Assembly (NCBI GenBank): GCA_011773465.1
Contig: WVXO01000052.1
Coordinates: 1-49,266 of the forward strand
Direction of reading: 5' to 3'
DNA: 49,266 bases
Origin: Candidatus Aminicenantota bacterium
Lineage (GTDB): Bacteria > Acidobacteriota > Aminicenantia > Aminicenantales > Aminicenantaceae
Shown: one piece after another, positions 27,077-35,951 of the stretch
Layout: each line of letters opens with the position of its first letter
Numbering within the stretch: position 1 is the first letter of the stretch
Translations under genes and position numbers: made by a program
The notes under the pieces: model-generated
The model's input: the letters and a program-made list of their open reading frames with translations, nothing else
Database searches by the model: none
Told to the model about the DNA's origin: nothing

Positions 27077-29122
27077 TTATTTCAAGTATTTTGCGAGCCA
27101 TTCATGGACAGTTTTCCACCAGAGTTCTGCGTTTTGTGGCTTCTGGACAAAATGATCCTCATCAGGAAAATAAAGCATTTTTGATGGGACTTTCATCCTC
27201 TGGAGGGAGGTAAAAAATTGAAATCCCTGGGTGACAGGAACTCTAAAATCGTTCTGGCCGTGTATAACCAGACAAGGAGTTTTAAAGTTCTTGACATAGA
27301 AGCTGGGGGACCATTTTTCGTACATTTCTTTGTTAGTCCAGGGAGTTCCCCTTAGATCCCATTCCGGAAACCAGAGTTCCTCAGTCGCCCCGTGCATGGA
27401 GCGCAGGTCAAAAACTCCAGCATGGGAAATGAGACAGTTGAACCTGTCATTATGGCCTTCAATCCAGTCGATCATGTACCCGCCGTAAGAAGCTCCGGCA
27501 GCTGCCAGCCGGTTCTTGTCGAGGAAATCATAGTTTACAAGAAGGTAATCCAAGCCTTGCATGATATCCTCGTAGGGCTTTCCTCCCCAATCTCCGCTTA
27601 TTGAATCTGTGAACGATTGACCATAGCCGGTACTGCCGTGGAAGTTGATCATGGCCGCCACATAGCCTGGCGCGGCAAACATCTGGGCATTCCAGCGGAA
27701 GTGGAAATTATCAGACCAGGCTCCTTGCGGGCCTCCGTGGATGAGCATGACCAGAGGATATTTTTTTGATGGATTAAACAAAGGAGGCTTGACCAGAAAA
27801 CCATGAATTTTATCTCCTTCTGCACCCTCATACCAGAATTCTTCAGCGTGATTCATCTCGAGGTTTGAGAGAAGCCTGCTGTTCATCGCAGTCAGTTGAT
27901 TCAGCTTTTTCGTTTTTAAATCAATGGAGAAAATTTCCGCAGGTTGATTGATGGCTTGTTTAAGGAAGACGAGCTTTCTTCCGTCAGGAGTAAGACAAGG
28001 TGAACCAATATAGTGGCCTTCCAGAATTCTCTCTATCTTTCTTTTTTTTAGTGAAACTCGGGCTAAAGTTATTCGGCCTTTTTCTTGAAAAGTGATAAAG
28101 AGAGAAGCGCTGTCATGAGACCAGAGAATTTCATTTACTGATCGATCCAGGTTTTCTGTTAAGTTTATCCTTTTTTGATTGTTTTGGTCGTAGAGAATAA
28201 GACTGTATTTGTCCGCTTCAAATGCTGGCCTGGCCATGGCCCTGTAGACGATAAACCTTCCATCTGGAGAGTAGTGAGGAGAGTTGTCGTTAGCTTTATT
28301 CTCTGTTATCTTTTCAATCTTTCCTCCTTGGGCAGAAGTTAGGAAAAGATCGTTATTGGTTCCGAGTGAAATCTTCAATTCTGGGTCAATGTTTCGAACA
28401 AAACAGATTTGCTCGCCTTCAGGAGAAAAAGCGTAGTCGTGACGGCTTCCTAAAGAAATGGGTGGAGTATCGAAGTCACCTGGTGTAACATCAACGGCTT
28501 TGCCTCCTGCAGCCGGGATGACAAAGAGATGGCTTCTTTTTCCATCTCGCCATGAATTCCAGTGCCGAAAAAGCAGTTGGCCAAAAACTTTGGCCTTGAC
28601 CAGGCTCTCCTCTTTCTTCTTTTCTTTTTCCTTGTTGCATTCATCACTCTTGCAATCCGGGTAGACAGAAGAGACAAAAGCCAAAAGTTTTCCAGTGGGG
28701 GACCAGATGACACCATTGGCTCCAGTAGAAATAGTTGTAAGTTGAGAGGCTTCTCCTCCCTTGGGATCGATCAGCCATATTTGGGGAGAGCCTTTTCTTG
28801 TGGAGATAAATGCAATTTTCTTTCCATCTGGAGACCAGCGTGGATTGGTGTCAGCTTTGGGGCTTGATGTTAGTCTCCACGGTTCTCCTCCTCTAGAAGA
28901 AATGATCCAGATATCACTATTACTTGTGTTTCCTTCTTTATTCATTTCCGTGACTACGAAAGCGATTAGATCTCCCTTTGGGGAAATTTGAGGATCACTG
29001 ACTCGCTTGACGCGAATGAAGTCGTCAAAGGTTATGGGCTTGGCGTTAGAGGTTACCTGGCTGTAAGAAGTTATAAGCAAAAGCGTTAACAAGTATGCGA
29101 AAAATATAAATAATCTTTTCAT
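27077..29122 (-). CDS. Exported S9-family peptidase (acylaminoacyl-peptidase/prolyl oligopeptidase type)
   Basis: A 681-residue protein: signal peptide (MKRLFIFFAYLLTLLLITSY), a TolB/PD40-type beta-propeller (about 30-420, with repeats such as PRWSPDGKKIAFISTRKG and PHYSPDGRFIVYRAMARP) and an alpha/beta-hydrolase domain (about 440-681). The catalytic triad is Ser545 (GASYGGYM), Asp625 (HGQNDFRVP) and His657 (DEDHFV). It should act as a serine exopeptidase/oligopeptidase on short peptides in the periplasm. A strong ribosome site (GAGGAGGAAC) precedes the ATG. The TAA stop is two bases from the palindromic element, and part of it matches the flank of another copy. Confidence 0.93.
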   Translation of the reverse strand: MKRLFIFFAYLLTLLLITSYSQVTSNAKPITFDDFIRVKRVSDPQISPKGDLIAFVVTEMNKEGNTSNSDIWIISSRGGEPWRLTSSPKADTNPRWSPDGKKIAFISTRKGSPQIWLIDPKGGEASQLTTISTGANGVIWSPTGKLLAFVSSVYPDCKSDECNKEKEKKKEESLVKAKVFGQLLFRHWNSWRDGKRSHLFVIPAAGGKAVDVTPGDFDTPPISLGSRHDYAFSPEGEQICFVRNIDPELKISLGTNNDLFLTSAQGGKIEKITENKANDNSPHYSPDGRFIVYRAMARPAFEADKYSLILYDQNNQKRINLTENLDRSVNEILWSHDSASLFITFQEKGRITLARVSLKKRKIERILEGHYIGSPCLTPDGRKLVFLKQAINQPAEIFSIDLKTKKLNQLTAMNSRLLSNLEMNHAEEFWYEGAEGDKIHGFLVKPPLFNPSKKYPLVMLIHGGPQGAWSDNFHFRWNAQMFAAPGYVAAMINFHGSTGYGQSFTDSISGDWGGKPYEDIMQGLDYLLVNYDFLDKNRLAAAGASYGGYMIDWIEGHNDRFNCLISHAGVFDLRSMHGATEELWFPEWDLRGTPWTNKEMYEKWSPSFYVKNFKTPCLVIHGQNDFRVPVTQGFQFFTSLQRMKVPSKMLYFPDEDHFVQKPQNAELWWKTVHEWLAKYLK

Positions 29123-29339
29123 TGTTCCTCCTCTTTTTTGTATTCAAAAGATATTCCTACTTAACACAAACCTTTACATATTTTCAATAGGGATTAGATC
29201 ATAAAATTTGATTCTTTATCTTCTTATTTAAATAAGGAGTGGCTGTTTGTATTGACATCTCATAAAAATCAAGTTTTTTAGTTCTTATCTTATCTGCTGT
29301 GATTTTGTAAAAAGCAAGCCTTACAAGAGCCTGAATCCA

Positions 29340-29368
29340 TTGACATACTCTTGCTTCGTTTCTATAGT
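29340..29368 (+). promoter_or_regulatory. Near-consensus sigma70 promoter of the permuted phosphoglycerate mutase
   Basis: TTGACA (29340-29345), exact 17-base spacer, TATAGT (29363-29368): 11 of 12 consensus bases. The message would start near 29375, with GAGG (29382-29385) seven bases before the ATG at 29393. Confidence 0.8.
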
Positions 29369-29392
29369 ATAGACTTAATATGAGGATAATGG

Positions 29393-30994
29393 ATGGATAA
29401 GGACATAGATCTCGCTGGAGATTCTCCTTTAGTACGAAGAATTAAAAAAGCTTATCAGGCTGGTCAGGAAGATGAAACTTTAGACCCCATAGTTATGATT
29501 GATACTTCAGGCGAGCCTCTGGGAAGGTTCGAGAGGGGAGATTACGTCATTTTTTATGACATACGAGGGGAGAGAGAAATTGAACTAACAGAGAGTCTTG
29601 TAAATGAGAATTTCAAGCATTTCCCTGTGAAGAAAGATTTGAACCTGAATTTTGTAACTATGATTGAGTATGATTCCTCACTCAACGCCAGAATTGCTTT
29701 TCCTCCGGAGGGAAAAATCAAGAATACCTTGGCTGAAGTTCTTTCTGAAGCAGGGATGAGCCTCCTCAAAATATCTGAATCTGAAAAAGAAATACATGTC
29801 GGATTTTTCATGAACGGCAAAAGTGATGAGATCTTTCCCGGAGAGGAAAGGATAGTCGTTCCTTCACCCGAGGCTGTTACCTCTTATTCTCTCAAGCCTG
29901 AGATGAGTGCCAGTCAAGTCGCAGAAGAAATTTCCTCAAACCTTAAAAATCCCTCTTATAGAGTAATCGTCGCTAATCTGGCCAACGTGGATGTTCTGGG
30001 GCACATCGAGGATAAAGCTGCGGTGCTCAAAGCCGTGGAAGAAGTTGATCGCCAGTTAGGAAGGATCGTCGAAGATTGCCGCACCCAAGGCATAACACTC
30101 GTTGTCACATCTGATCATGGAACAGTGGAAGAATGGCTCTATTCGAATGGTACAATAAATACCGGCCATACGAAGAATCCAGTTCCCTTTGTGCTTGCAG
30201 ATTTTTCTGCTGAAGCACAACAGAGCTGGAATTTGAAAAAAGAGGGTGAGCTTGCCGATGTTGCTCCAACTCTATTGGCCTTACTGGAATTGCAGAAGCC
30301 TCCTGAGATGAGCGGCGAGAGCTTAATTCTCAATTTTCCTGAAGAAGAAGAGGGAGAGAGAAAAATACTCCTCCTGATTCTGGACGGGTGGGGAATGAGA
30401 GAAGAAAAAGAAGCAAATTTAATTGCTGAAGCTGACACTCCAAACTTTGATAGACTGTGGGCTCATTTTCCCCGCGCTTTCCTTAAAGCTTCAGGAGAAG
30501 CAGTGGGAATGCCAGCCAACACTGTGGGCAATTCTGAAGCTGGACATCTTCATCTCGGGGCAGGAAGAAGGATTCTGCTTGATAGGGTTAGGATAGACAG
30601 AGCGATAGAGGAAGGGAGTTTTTTCCGAAATGACGCTTTTCTTTGGGCTATGCAGGGGGCTAAAAAAGATCATAAGAGTCTTCATCTTCTGGGAATTGTT
30701 TCCAAGTACAGCTCTCATGGCACGATCAAGCATCTTCTTCCTTTACTTCGCTTGGCTAAGCAGCTCGATGTGAAGCCGGTTTTTGTTCATTCTTTGATAG
30801 GTCGGAGAGGGGAGAAGCCTGAGAGCGGTGCGGCTTATGTTGCCAAAGTGGAGGAGATGTGCCGATCTCTTGCCGTCGGTCAAGTCGTCACTGTAATGGG
30901 GAGATTCTGGGCATTAGACAGAGAGGAGAACTGGGATCGAGTGGAAAAAGCCTATAAAGCCTTAGTCTATGGCGAGGGGATTCATGTTTCTTAA
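29393..30994 (+). CDS. gpmI: Circularly permuted 2,3-bisphosphoglycerate-independent phosphoglycerate mutase
   Basis: The enzyme converts 3-phosphoglycerate and 2-phosphoglycerate in glycolysis/gluconeogenesis. All parts of an iPGM are here but in rotated order. Residues 10-90 equal the second half of the canonical transferase domain (VIFYDIRGEREIELTE with Arg58/Arg61; Lys132 follows). Residues 150-312 equal the canonical C-terminal phosphatase part: Asp200/His204 (NVDVLGH), Asp241/His242 (TSDHG) and His259 (GHTKNPVP). Residues 313-324 are an acidic linker. Residues 325-533 equal the canonical N-terminus: Asp331 (LILDGWG), Ser381 (GNSEAGHLHLGAGR), Arg504/Arg510 (GRFWALDR) and the end KALVYGEG. 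All metal ligands and the phospho-serine are kept. The substrate motif DGRD reads GRRG (470-473). Length (533) is normal. No frameshift is present and the gene has its own promoter. Confidence 0.93.
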   Translation: MDKDIDLAGDSPLVRRIKKAYQAGQEDETLDPIVMIDTSGEPLGRFERGDYVIFYDIRGEREIELTESLVNENFKHFPVKKDLNLNFVTMIEYDSSLNARIAFPPEGKIKNTLAEVLSEAGMSLLKISESEKEIHVGFFMNGKSDEIFPGEERIVVPSPEAVTSYSLKPEMSASQVAEEISSNLKNPSYRVIVANLANVDVLGHIEDKAAVLKAVEEVDRQLGRIVEDCRTQGITLVVTSDHGTVEEWLYSNGTINTGHTKNPVPFVLADFSAEAQQSWNLKKEGELADVAPTLLALLELQKPPEMSGESLILNFPEEEEGERKILLLILDGWGMREEKEANLIAEADTPNFDRLWAHFPRAFLKASGEAVGMPANTVGNSEAGHLHLGAGRRILLDRVRIDRAIEEGSFFRNDAFLWAMQGAKKDHKSLHLLGIVSKYSSHGTIKHLLPLLRLAKQLDVKPVFVHSLIGRRGEKPESGAAYVAKVEEMCRSLAVGQVVTVMGRFWALDREENWDRVEKAYKALVYGEGIHVS

Positions 30995-31125
30995 CACCCA
31001 GCCTACTTAAACATTATGTCCTCGACCACAGAAAAAGAGATGCTTAACTCAGGAAACTTTTCCTTGAAAATTATCGTATTTATTTAAAGAATTAAGGATA
31101 ATGTATTTAGGATAATACATAGAAG

Positions 31126-32034
31126 ATGAGTATTGAAATTAAGGACATCCATTTCAGCTACGGAAAAGTTAAAGCTCTGGAAGGAGTAAGCCTTGATTTG
31201 CCTCAAGGAGCTGTCGGGCTATTGGGCCCCAACGGGGCTGGAAAGAGCACTCTTATTCGTATCCTTCTTGGATTTCTTTCTCCAGATAACGGTGGAGGCC
31301 GCGTTCTGGGCTATGACATCAAAGACGAACAGACTGAGATACGGCGCTATGTAGGTTATATGCCCGAGGATGACTGCTTTATTCCTGGATTGGATGCTGT
31401 TTCCTTTACCTCTTATCTTGGCGAATTATCGGGGATGCCGAGCCAGGAGGCCATGAAGCGTGCCCACGAAGTCCTTTTTTATGTTGGCCTTAAAGAGAGC
31501 CGGTACCGAAAGTTAGAGACTTATTCTTCAGGGATGAAACAGAGGCTCAAGCTCGCTCAAGCGATTGTCCATGATCCCAAACTTATTTTTCTTGATGAGC
31601 CAACAAGCGGTTTAGATCCTCAAGGCAGAAGTGAAATTCTGGAACTTATAATGGATATCTCTTCAAAGAAGGATATCCAAGTCTTGATTTCTTCTCACAT
31701 TCTGCCCGATATAGAATTGACCTGTAAATACGTCGTGATTTTGAACAAAGGGAAGCTTGCGGCCCAGGGTGATATCAGTGAGCTCAAAGAAATTAGGGAT
31801 CTTTATGAAATAAAAGTAAAAGGTGAAGCAGGGGGTTTCCTCCGCAAGCTGAAAGCTATGAAATGTAAAGTGGAAGAAACCGAAGACGAGATTCTGAAGG
31901 TTTATTGGCCTCCCAAACAAAACAGGCAGGAAATTTTCAGGATTGCTGCTGAGGAAAAAATCCAGCTGAGACATTTTGTGAAAAGTGAGACTTCTCTGGA
32001 AGATCTATTTGCTCAAGTAGTAGGAGTGGATTAG
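31126..32034 (+). CDS. ABC transporter ATP-binding protein
   Basis: A 302-residue ATPase of the ABC-2 export type: Walker A GPNGAGKST (about 35-43), signature YSSGMKQRLKLAQAI, Walker B LIFLDEPTSGLDPQG and switch His in ISSHILPDIE. A C-terminal domain of about 80 residues follows (DLYEIKVKGEAGG...). First gene of a four-gene operon; its TAG stop overlaps the GTG start of the permease. Substrate unknown; homologs export drugs, lipids or peptides, or carry out copper/gliding-type functions. Confidence 0.93.
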   Translation: MSIEIKDIHFSYGKVKALEGVSLDLPQGAVGLLGPNGAGKSTLIRILLGFLSPDNGGGRVLGYDIKDEQTEIRRYVGYMPEDDCFIPGLDAVSFTSYLGELSGMPSQEAMKRAHEVLFYVGLKESRYRKLETYSSGMKQRLKLAQAIVHDPKLIFLDEPTSGLDPQGRSEILELIMDISSKKDIQVLISSHILPDIELTCKYVVILNKGKLAAQGDISELKEIRDLYEIKVKGEAGGFLRKLKAMKCKVEETEDEILKVYWPPKQNRQEIFRIAAEEKIQLRHFVKSETSLEDLFAQVVGVD

Positions 32035-32903
32035 TGACTATTAAAGAAAAAGGCTATTCCCATTGGGATGGAGAGTTTCTTGCCAGGAAATTTCCCTGGT
32101 GGCCGATCACCCGATACGGGATCAAATTAACTTTCCAGAGAAAGTTCTTTAAGTTTATCTTCCCCATGAGTCTTCTTCCTGCCATATTTTATTTAGCTGG
32201 AATATATGTTTCAGAGAGATTAGAGGATTTTCCCTTTTTAAGAGGAGAAACCATACAATTTCTGCAGATTGGCCCAAACTATTTTAAAACATATTTTACT
32301 CAAGGGTTTATGCTTTTTATTATGCTGATGATAGTTATTTTTTGTGGCGCAAGTCTTATCAGCGATGATCTAAAACATAACTCTCTTCAACTGTATTTCT
32401 CTCGGCCACTGAAGAAAAAAGACTATTTTCTGGGAAAGAGCGCTGTAATAGTTTTTTTCTTATTCATTATTACCCTGATTCCCGGCCTCGTCTTTTTTAT
32501 CATGAAGCTTATTTTCTCGGGCAGCCTCAAATTTTTTCTCTCCTATCCTTGGCTTCCTCTTTCGATCATCGGCTATTCGTTTATTGTTACCGGATTTTTC
32601 TCGTTTTATACCCTTTTCCTCTCTTCCTTGAGCAAAAACAGGAGATTAGTAGCTATTCTCATTTTTGGGGTTTACTTTCTTTCTGACATTGTTTATTTGA
32701 TTTTTCGCAGGGAATTCAGGAGCCATTATGTTTCGCTCGTTTCCCTGAGATCGAATCTGCAGCAGGTGGGTGCCCATATTTTTGGCCAGAAAGCTCCATA
32801 TGATGTCTCCTGGATTTTTTCTTTCCTGGTTCTTCTAGGTATTTGTGTTGTTGCTGGCTTTGTTTTGAAAAGTAAAGTCAAGGGAGTTGAGATTGTAAAA
32901 TGA
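32034..32903 (+). CDS. ABC-2-type permease
   Basis: A 289-residue membrane protein starting at GTG, overlapping the stop of the ATPase gene (TAGTG). An amphipathic N-terminal segment (ARKFPWWPITRYGIKLTFQR) precedes about six transmembrane helices (for example FMLFIMLMIVIFCGASLISD). The stretch DDLKHNSLQLYFSRPLKKKDY is the typical ABC-2 loop after the second helix. It should pair with the ATPase at 31126. Its stop overlaps the start of the next ATPase gene (ATGA). Confidence 0.88.
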   Translation: MTIKEKGYSHWDGEFLARKFPWWPITRYGIKLTFQRKFFKFIFPMSLLPAIFYLAGIYVSERLEDFPFLRGETIQFLQIGPNYFKTYFTQGFMLFIMLMIVIFCGASLISDDLKHNSLQLYFSRPLKKKDYFLGKSAVIVFFLFIITLIPGLVFFIMKLIFSGSLKFFLSYPWLPLSIIGYSFIVTGFFSFYTLFLSSLSKNRRLVAILIFGVYFLSDIVYLIFRREFRSHYVSLVSLRSNLQQVGAHIFGQKAPYDVSWIFSFLVLLGICVVAGFVLKSKVKGVEIVK

Positions 32904-33826
32904 AACCGATTGTCGAAACTAAAAACCTTTCCAAATGGTACGGCAATGTTCTGGGACTAAGTGATGTCTCCCTCCAGATTGAGCCCGGGATTATAGGAAT
33001 TCTGGGACCGAACGGCGCAGGAAAATCTACTTTTTTAAAGCTCATAACTGGACAGATAAAGCCGAACATCGGCAATGTCAGAGTAAAAGGACAGCCTATT
33101 AGAAATAACTACCACCTATTTTCCATCATGGGATTCTGCCCAGAGCGGGATTTCTTCTATGAAGAGATGACGGGTTGGAAGTTCATTACGAGTCTTTTAA
33201 AACTTCATCATTTTTCGCAATCAGAGGTAGAAATCAGAGCTCAAAAGGCTCTGGAAATCGTGGAATTGGTCGAGGATAAAGACAGGGTCATCAGGTCTTA
33301 CAGCCGTGGCATGCGCCAGAGATTAAAATTTGCGCAGGCAATCGCTCATGATCCAGAAATTATGGTCCTAGATGAACCCTTGAGCGGCCTTGATCCTCTG
33401 GGAAGGCGGAAGATCATTCACCTTATAAAATCCTATAAGGGAGAAGGAAGAACAATAATCGTCTCCAGCCATGTCCTGCCTGAAATCGAAGCTATGACCA
33501 AGCGGATTATTCTTATCCATCAGGGTAAGATTTTTGCCCAAGGTGATATTCACTACATCCGGGATCTGATTGATACCCATCCTCATATTATATCTATTAA
33601 GTGCAGTGATGCCCGCCAGCTCGCATCGAAATTCATTCAACAAGATTATGTTTTGAAAGTTCATTTCAGTTCGTCGAATGATTCTCTTCTCATCGAAACC
33701 AATAACAGGGATAAATTATTCAGCCTTTTGCCTTCTGTTTCTATTGAGAACAAAATCGATGTGGACGAAATAACATCACCTGATGATAACCTTCAGGCCG
33801 TTTTTGACTATTTAGTAGGAAAGTAA
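32900..33826 (+). CDS. ABC transporter ATP-binding protein (second of operon)
   Basis: A 308-residue ATPase: Walker A GPNGAGKST, signature YSRGMRQRLKFAQAIAHDP, Walker B IMVLDEPLSGLDPLG, switch His VSSHVLPEIE and a C-terminal domain of about 85 residues. It overlaps the preceding permease gene by four bases and is followed by the second permease after one base. It resembles the first ATPase over its whole length, so the operon looks like a duplicated ATPase-permease pair that could form a heteromeric exporter. Confidence 0.93.
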   Translation: MKPIVETKNLSKWYGNVLGLSDVSLQIEPGIIGILGPNGAGKSTFLKLITGQIKPNIGNVRVKGQPIRNNYHLFSIMGFCPERDFFYEEMTGWKFITSLLKLHHFSQSEVEIRAQKALEIVELVEDKDRVIRSYSRGMRQRLKFAQAIAHDPEIMVLDEPLSGLDPLGRRKIIHLIKSYKGEGRTIIVSSHVLPEIEAMTKRIILIHQGKIFAQGDIHYIRDLIDTHPHIISIKCSDARQLASKFIQQDYVLKVHFSSSNDSLLIETNNRDKLFSLLPSVSIENKIDVDEITSPDDNLQAVFDYLVGK

Positions 33827-33827
33827 G

Positions 33828-34640
33828 ATGAATCAAGAAAATACTAGGAGATTTTCTTTTTTCCTGAACTCTGTGAAAAATGTTTATTCCATCTTCTTGT
33901 CTATGGGAAGAAAGGCGAAAAAAACAAAAGTCTTTTTCTTGTTCAGTTTTTTACCAGTTGTGATTGCCTTTATTATTAAGTTTAATCAAATTTTTTCGGG
34001 TCGCGGTAAAATTCAGGGCATTTATATCTTTTCCAACTTAATTGTAGTCTTCTATCTTCAATTTCTTATCCTCATCCTGGCGCTTTTTTTCGGGACCTCG
34101 GTTGCTTCAGAGGAGACAGAAGGACAAACACTGACCTATTTGACAACACGTCCTATCCCTAAGTCCGCTATCGTTCTCGGAAAATATTCAGCCTACACGA
34201 CTCTGGTTATATTGATGATGAGTGTCGGGGTGCTTTTATCATTTTTTATCTTGAACGTGGATAACTTGGGCAATTTTTCCCTGTATAAGATTCTTCTGAG
34301 AGATGTGATTGTTCTAGGCCTGGGCATTATCTGTTATACAGCGTTTTTTACTTTTATCGGGACTTTTCTGAAAAAATCTATCTTAGTCGGGCTTGTATTC
34401 AGCTTTGGCTGGGAAAACGTTATCCAATATTTTCCAGGTTCCACCCAGCGCTTTTCCATCATTCATTATCTCAAATCCTTGCTGCCGGCTCCTAGAACAG
34501 GAAGATTTTCCTTCCTGATGTTTAGGCTTGAGCCCAGCCCTACAGGGACTGCCATCGTCATGCTTTTTCTTATCACGGGCATTTTTCTCGGTTTAGCCTG
34601 CCTTCTTTTTTCTCAAAAGGAATATATTCTTGAAGATTGA
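33828..34640 (+). CDS. ABC-2-type permease (second of operon)
   Basis: A 270-residue protein with about six transmembrane helices. ALFFGTSVASEETEGQTLTY and TTRPIPKSAIVLGKYSAYTT form the ABC-2 loop equivalent to that of the first permease. It starts one base after the stop of the second ATPase gene. Last gene of the operon; the next gene is convergent, and no clear terminator is visible in the 52 bases between. Confidence 0.87.
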   Translation: MNQENTRRFSFFLNSVKNVYSIFLSMGRKAKKTKVFFLFSFLPVVIAFIIKFNQIFSGRGKIQGIYIFSNLIVVFYLQFLILILALFFGTSVASEETEGQTLTYLTTRPIPKSAIVLGKYSAYTTLVILMMSVGVLLSFFILNVDNLGNFSLYKILLRDVIVLGLGIICYTAFFTFIGTFLKKSILVGLVFSFGWENVIQYFPGSTQRFSIIHYLKSLLPAPRTGRFSFLMFRLEPSPTGTAIVMLFLITGIFLGLACLLFSQKEYILED

Positions 34641-34692
34641 TAGAAAGGTGTTCTAGATTTATAAAGGCTAGAAAATCAAATAGAGAGAACTG

Positions 34693-35823
34693 CTAAATAT
34701 CTTTTTTTTCCTCTTTTTTCTTCTCCATCTTAAGCTTATCAATAATGGTCTGAGGAAGATCTTCGGGAAAGCTGGCATAAATATTTACATGATCTGGGAA
34801 GGAGGTAATCTCTATCCTGTCTAAAATCTCTGCCATGTTTAAATCCTGAATCTGAATCAAAGCTGCCATATCTTTATAACCGTTTAAGTTATCAGCCAGC
34901 TCTTGGTTCTTCGTAGGATCGCTGCTCATGATTTTTATGTCAGCAATGATGTTTGTGTTTTTGTAATCAAGAGAAATAGAGGCAGCATTAACGGTCTCAA
35001 GGATGACGAGTTCCGGCTTTGCCGCTATAGCCTCTTTTATCGCTTCGGCGGGGATAAGAGCTGCTCCCCAGAACATTGCTTCTTTATTGATTTTTGTAAG
35101 CAAAGCGGAAAATCCTTCGTTTTTTAAAACACTTTCTTTCTTTTTAGCTAGAGTATCTATCACAGACTTGACTGCATTTTTATTGCCTACAGCTATGTTA
35201 GACTTATCCAGGAAAGCAAAGCTTTCTTCTTCTTCTTCTTCTTCTTCTTCTTCTTCTTCTTCTTCTTCTTCTTCTTCTTCTTCTTCTTCTTTAACTGTGT
35301 AAATAGTAAAGCCGTTGTATTCTTCTTCGATCAGTTCCTTTTCTTCTTCTTCCTCCTCTTCTTCAGCGTGTTCTTCTTCAGCTTCTTTCTCATGTTCTTC
35401 TTCTCTTTCTTTTGCCATCTCTTCTTTAATCATAGAGAGCAAAAGATCTTTGTTATAAGTGAGGTTTATGATTCCGACGCCTTCTTCCTTTCCTTTTTCT
35501 GCCTCTCCTGTTATTGCCCCAACGATGAAATTGATATCCTTCTCGGGATCAATTCCTGTCTTCGCTTTAAATTCCTGAAAATCCGTTAATTCATCTGACG
35601 TCTCAGCGCTTTCTTTCTCTTTGATTAGCTTATTTATAAATTCTATCGTCATGACTCTGTGGATATCGATAAAGAAGACAGCCATTACATCTTTGGGAAT
35701 GAGCTTAAGCGCGTTTTCAGCATCGGCAGGGGGAGCCTTAGAAACAAACAAACCTTCTTCGCAAGATGTAAAAGAACACAAAGCGAAAATAACCGCAATT
35801 CCGATCATCGCAAATTTTTTCAT
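34693..35823 (-). CDS. Putative lipoprotein with a run of 22 glutamates
   Basis: A 376-residue protein. The ATG at 35823 has GAGGAGG upstream and starts a lipoprotein signal (MIGIAVIFALCSFTSC). The mature part begins APPADAENALKLIPKDVMAV, resembling exported proteins in which a 'DUF3352-like' substrate domain follows, with NAVKSVIDTLAKKKESV and AALIPAEAIKEAIAAKPE later. In the middle, residues about 160-200 are extremely acidic, including 22 consecutive Glu coded by GAA only. A further acidic block (EEEHEKEAEEEHAEEEEEEE, in part) precedes it. The acidic segment could bind cations or act as a flexible linker. A start at 35880 would add 19 residues in front of the signal and is rejected. Function unknown. 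Confidence 0.75.
   Translation of the reverse strand: MKKFAMIGIAVIFALCSFTSCEEGLFVSKAPPADAENALKLIPKDVMAVFFIDIHRVMTIEFINKLIKEKESAETSDELTDFQEFKAKTGIDPEKDINFIVGAITGEAEKGKEEGVGIINLTYNKDLLLSMIKEEMAKEREEEHEKEAEEEHAEEEEEEEEKELIEEEYNGFTIYTVKEEEEEEEEEEEEEEEEEEEEEESFAFLDKSNIAVGNKNAVKSVIDTLAKKKESVLKNEGFSALLTKINKEAMFWGAALIPAEAIKEAIAAKPELVILETVNAASISLDYKNTNIIADIKIMSSDPTKNQELADNLNGYKDMAALIQIQDLNMAEILDRIEITSFPDHVNIYASFPEDLPQTIIDKLKMEKKKEEKKDI
35224..35289. repeat. Uninterrupted trinucleotide repeat (TTC)22 / (GAA)22
   Basis: 22 perfect copies of TTC on the plus strand, read as 22 GAA codons in the lipoprotein gene. Slippage would add or remove Glu residues without a frameshift. Confidence 0.95.
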
Positions 35824-35928
35824 TGTTTTTCCTCCTCTGTTGATGATTAAATTTTTTAAAAGCCTTAAAGCTTTGAGCACTATACCAAAAAATTCCTGAC
35901 TTGTAAAAAGTGTAAAATGCGGCCACAG

Positions 35929-35951
35929 AAAATGGGGCCAGGCCCCATTTT
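35929..35951. repeat. Short perfect palindrome, AAAATGGGGCC/GGCCCCATTTT type
   Basis: Two 11-base arms around one A. Related copies lie at 44551-44573 and 45981-46001. It sits in the divergent gap between the lipoprotein and M24 peptidase genes. Confidence 0.75.

Noticed and set aside
29393-30994. Permuted iPGM as an assembly artefact or two gene fragments
   Set aside because: One frame runs through both halves with a sensible linker, its own promoter and ribosome site, and unrelated intergenic DNA on both sides; a join error would be unlikely to give this.
35224-35289. Trinucleotide run as a CRISPR or tandem structural RNA repeat
   Set aside because: It is a simple in-frame codon repeat without spacers.
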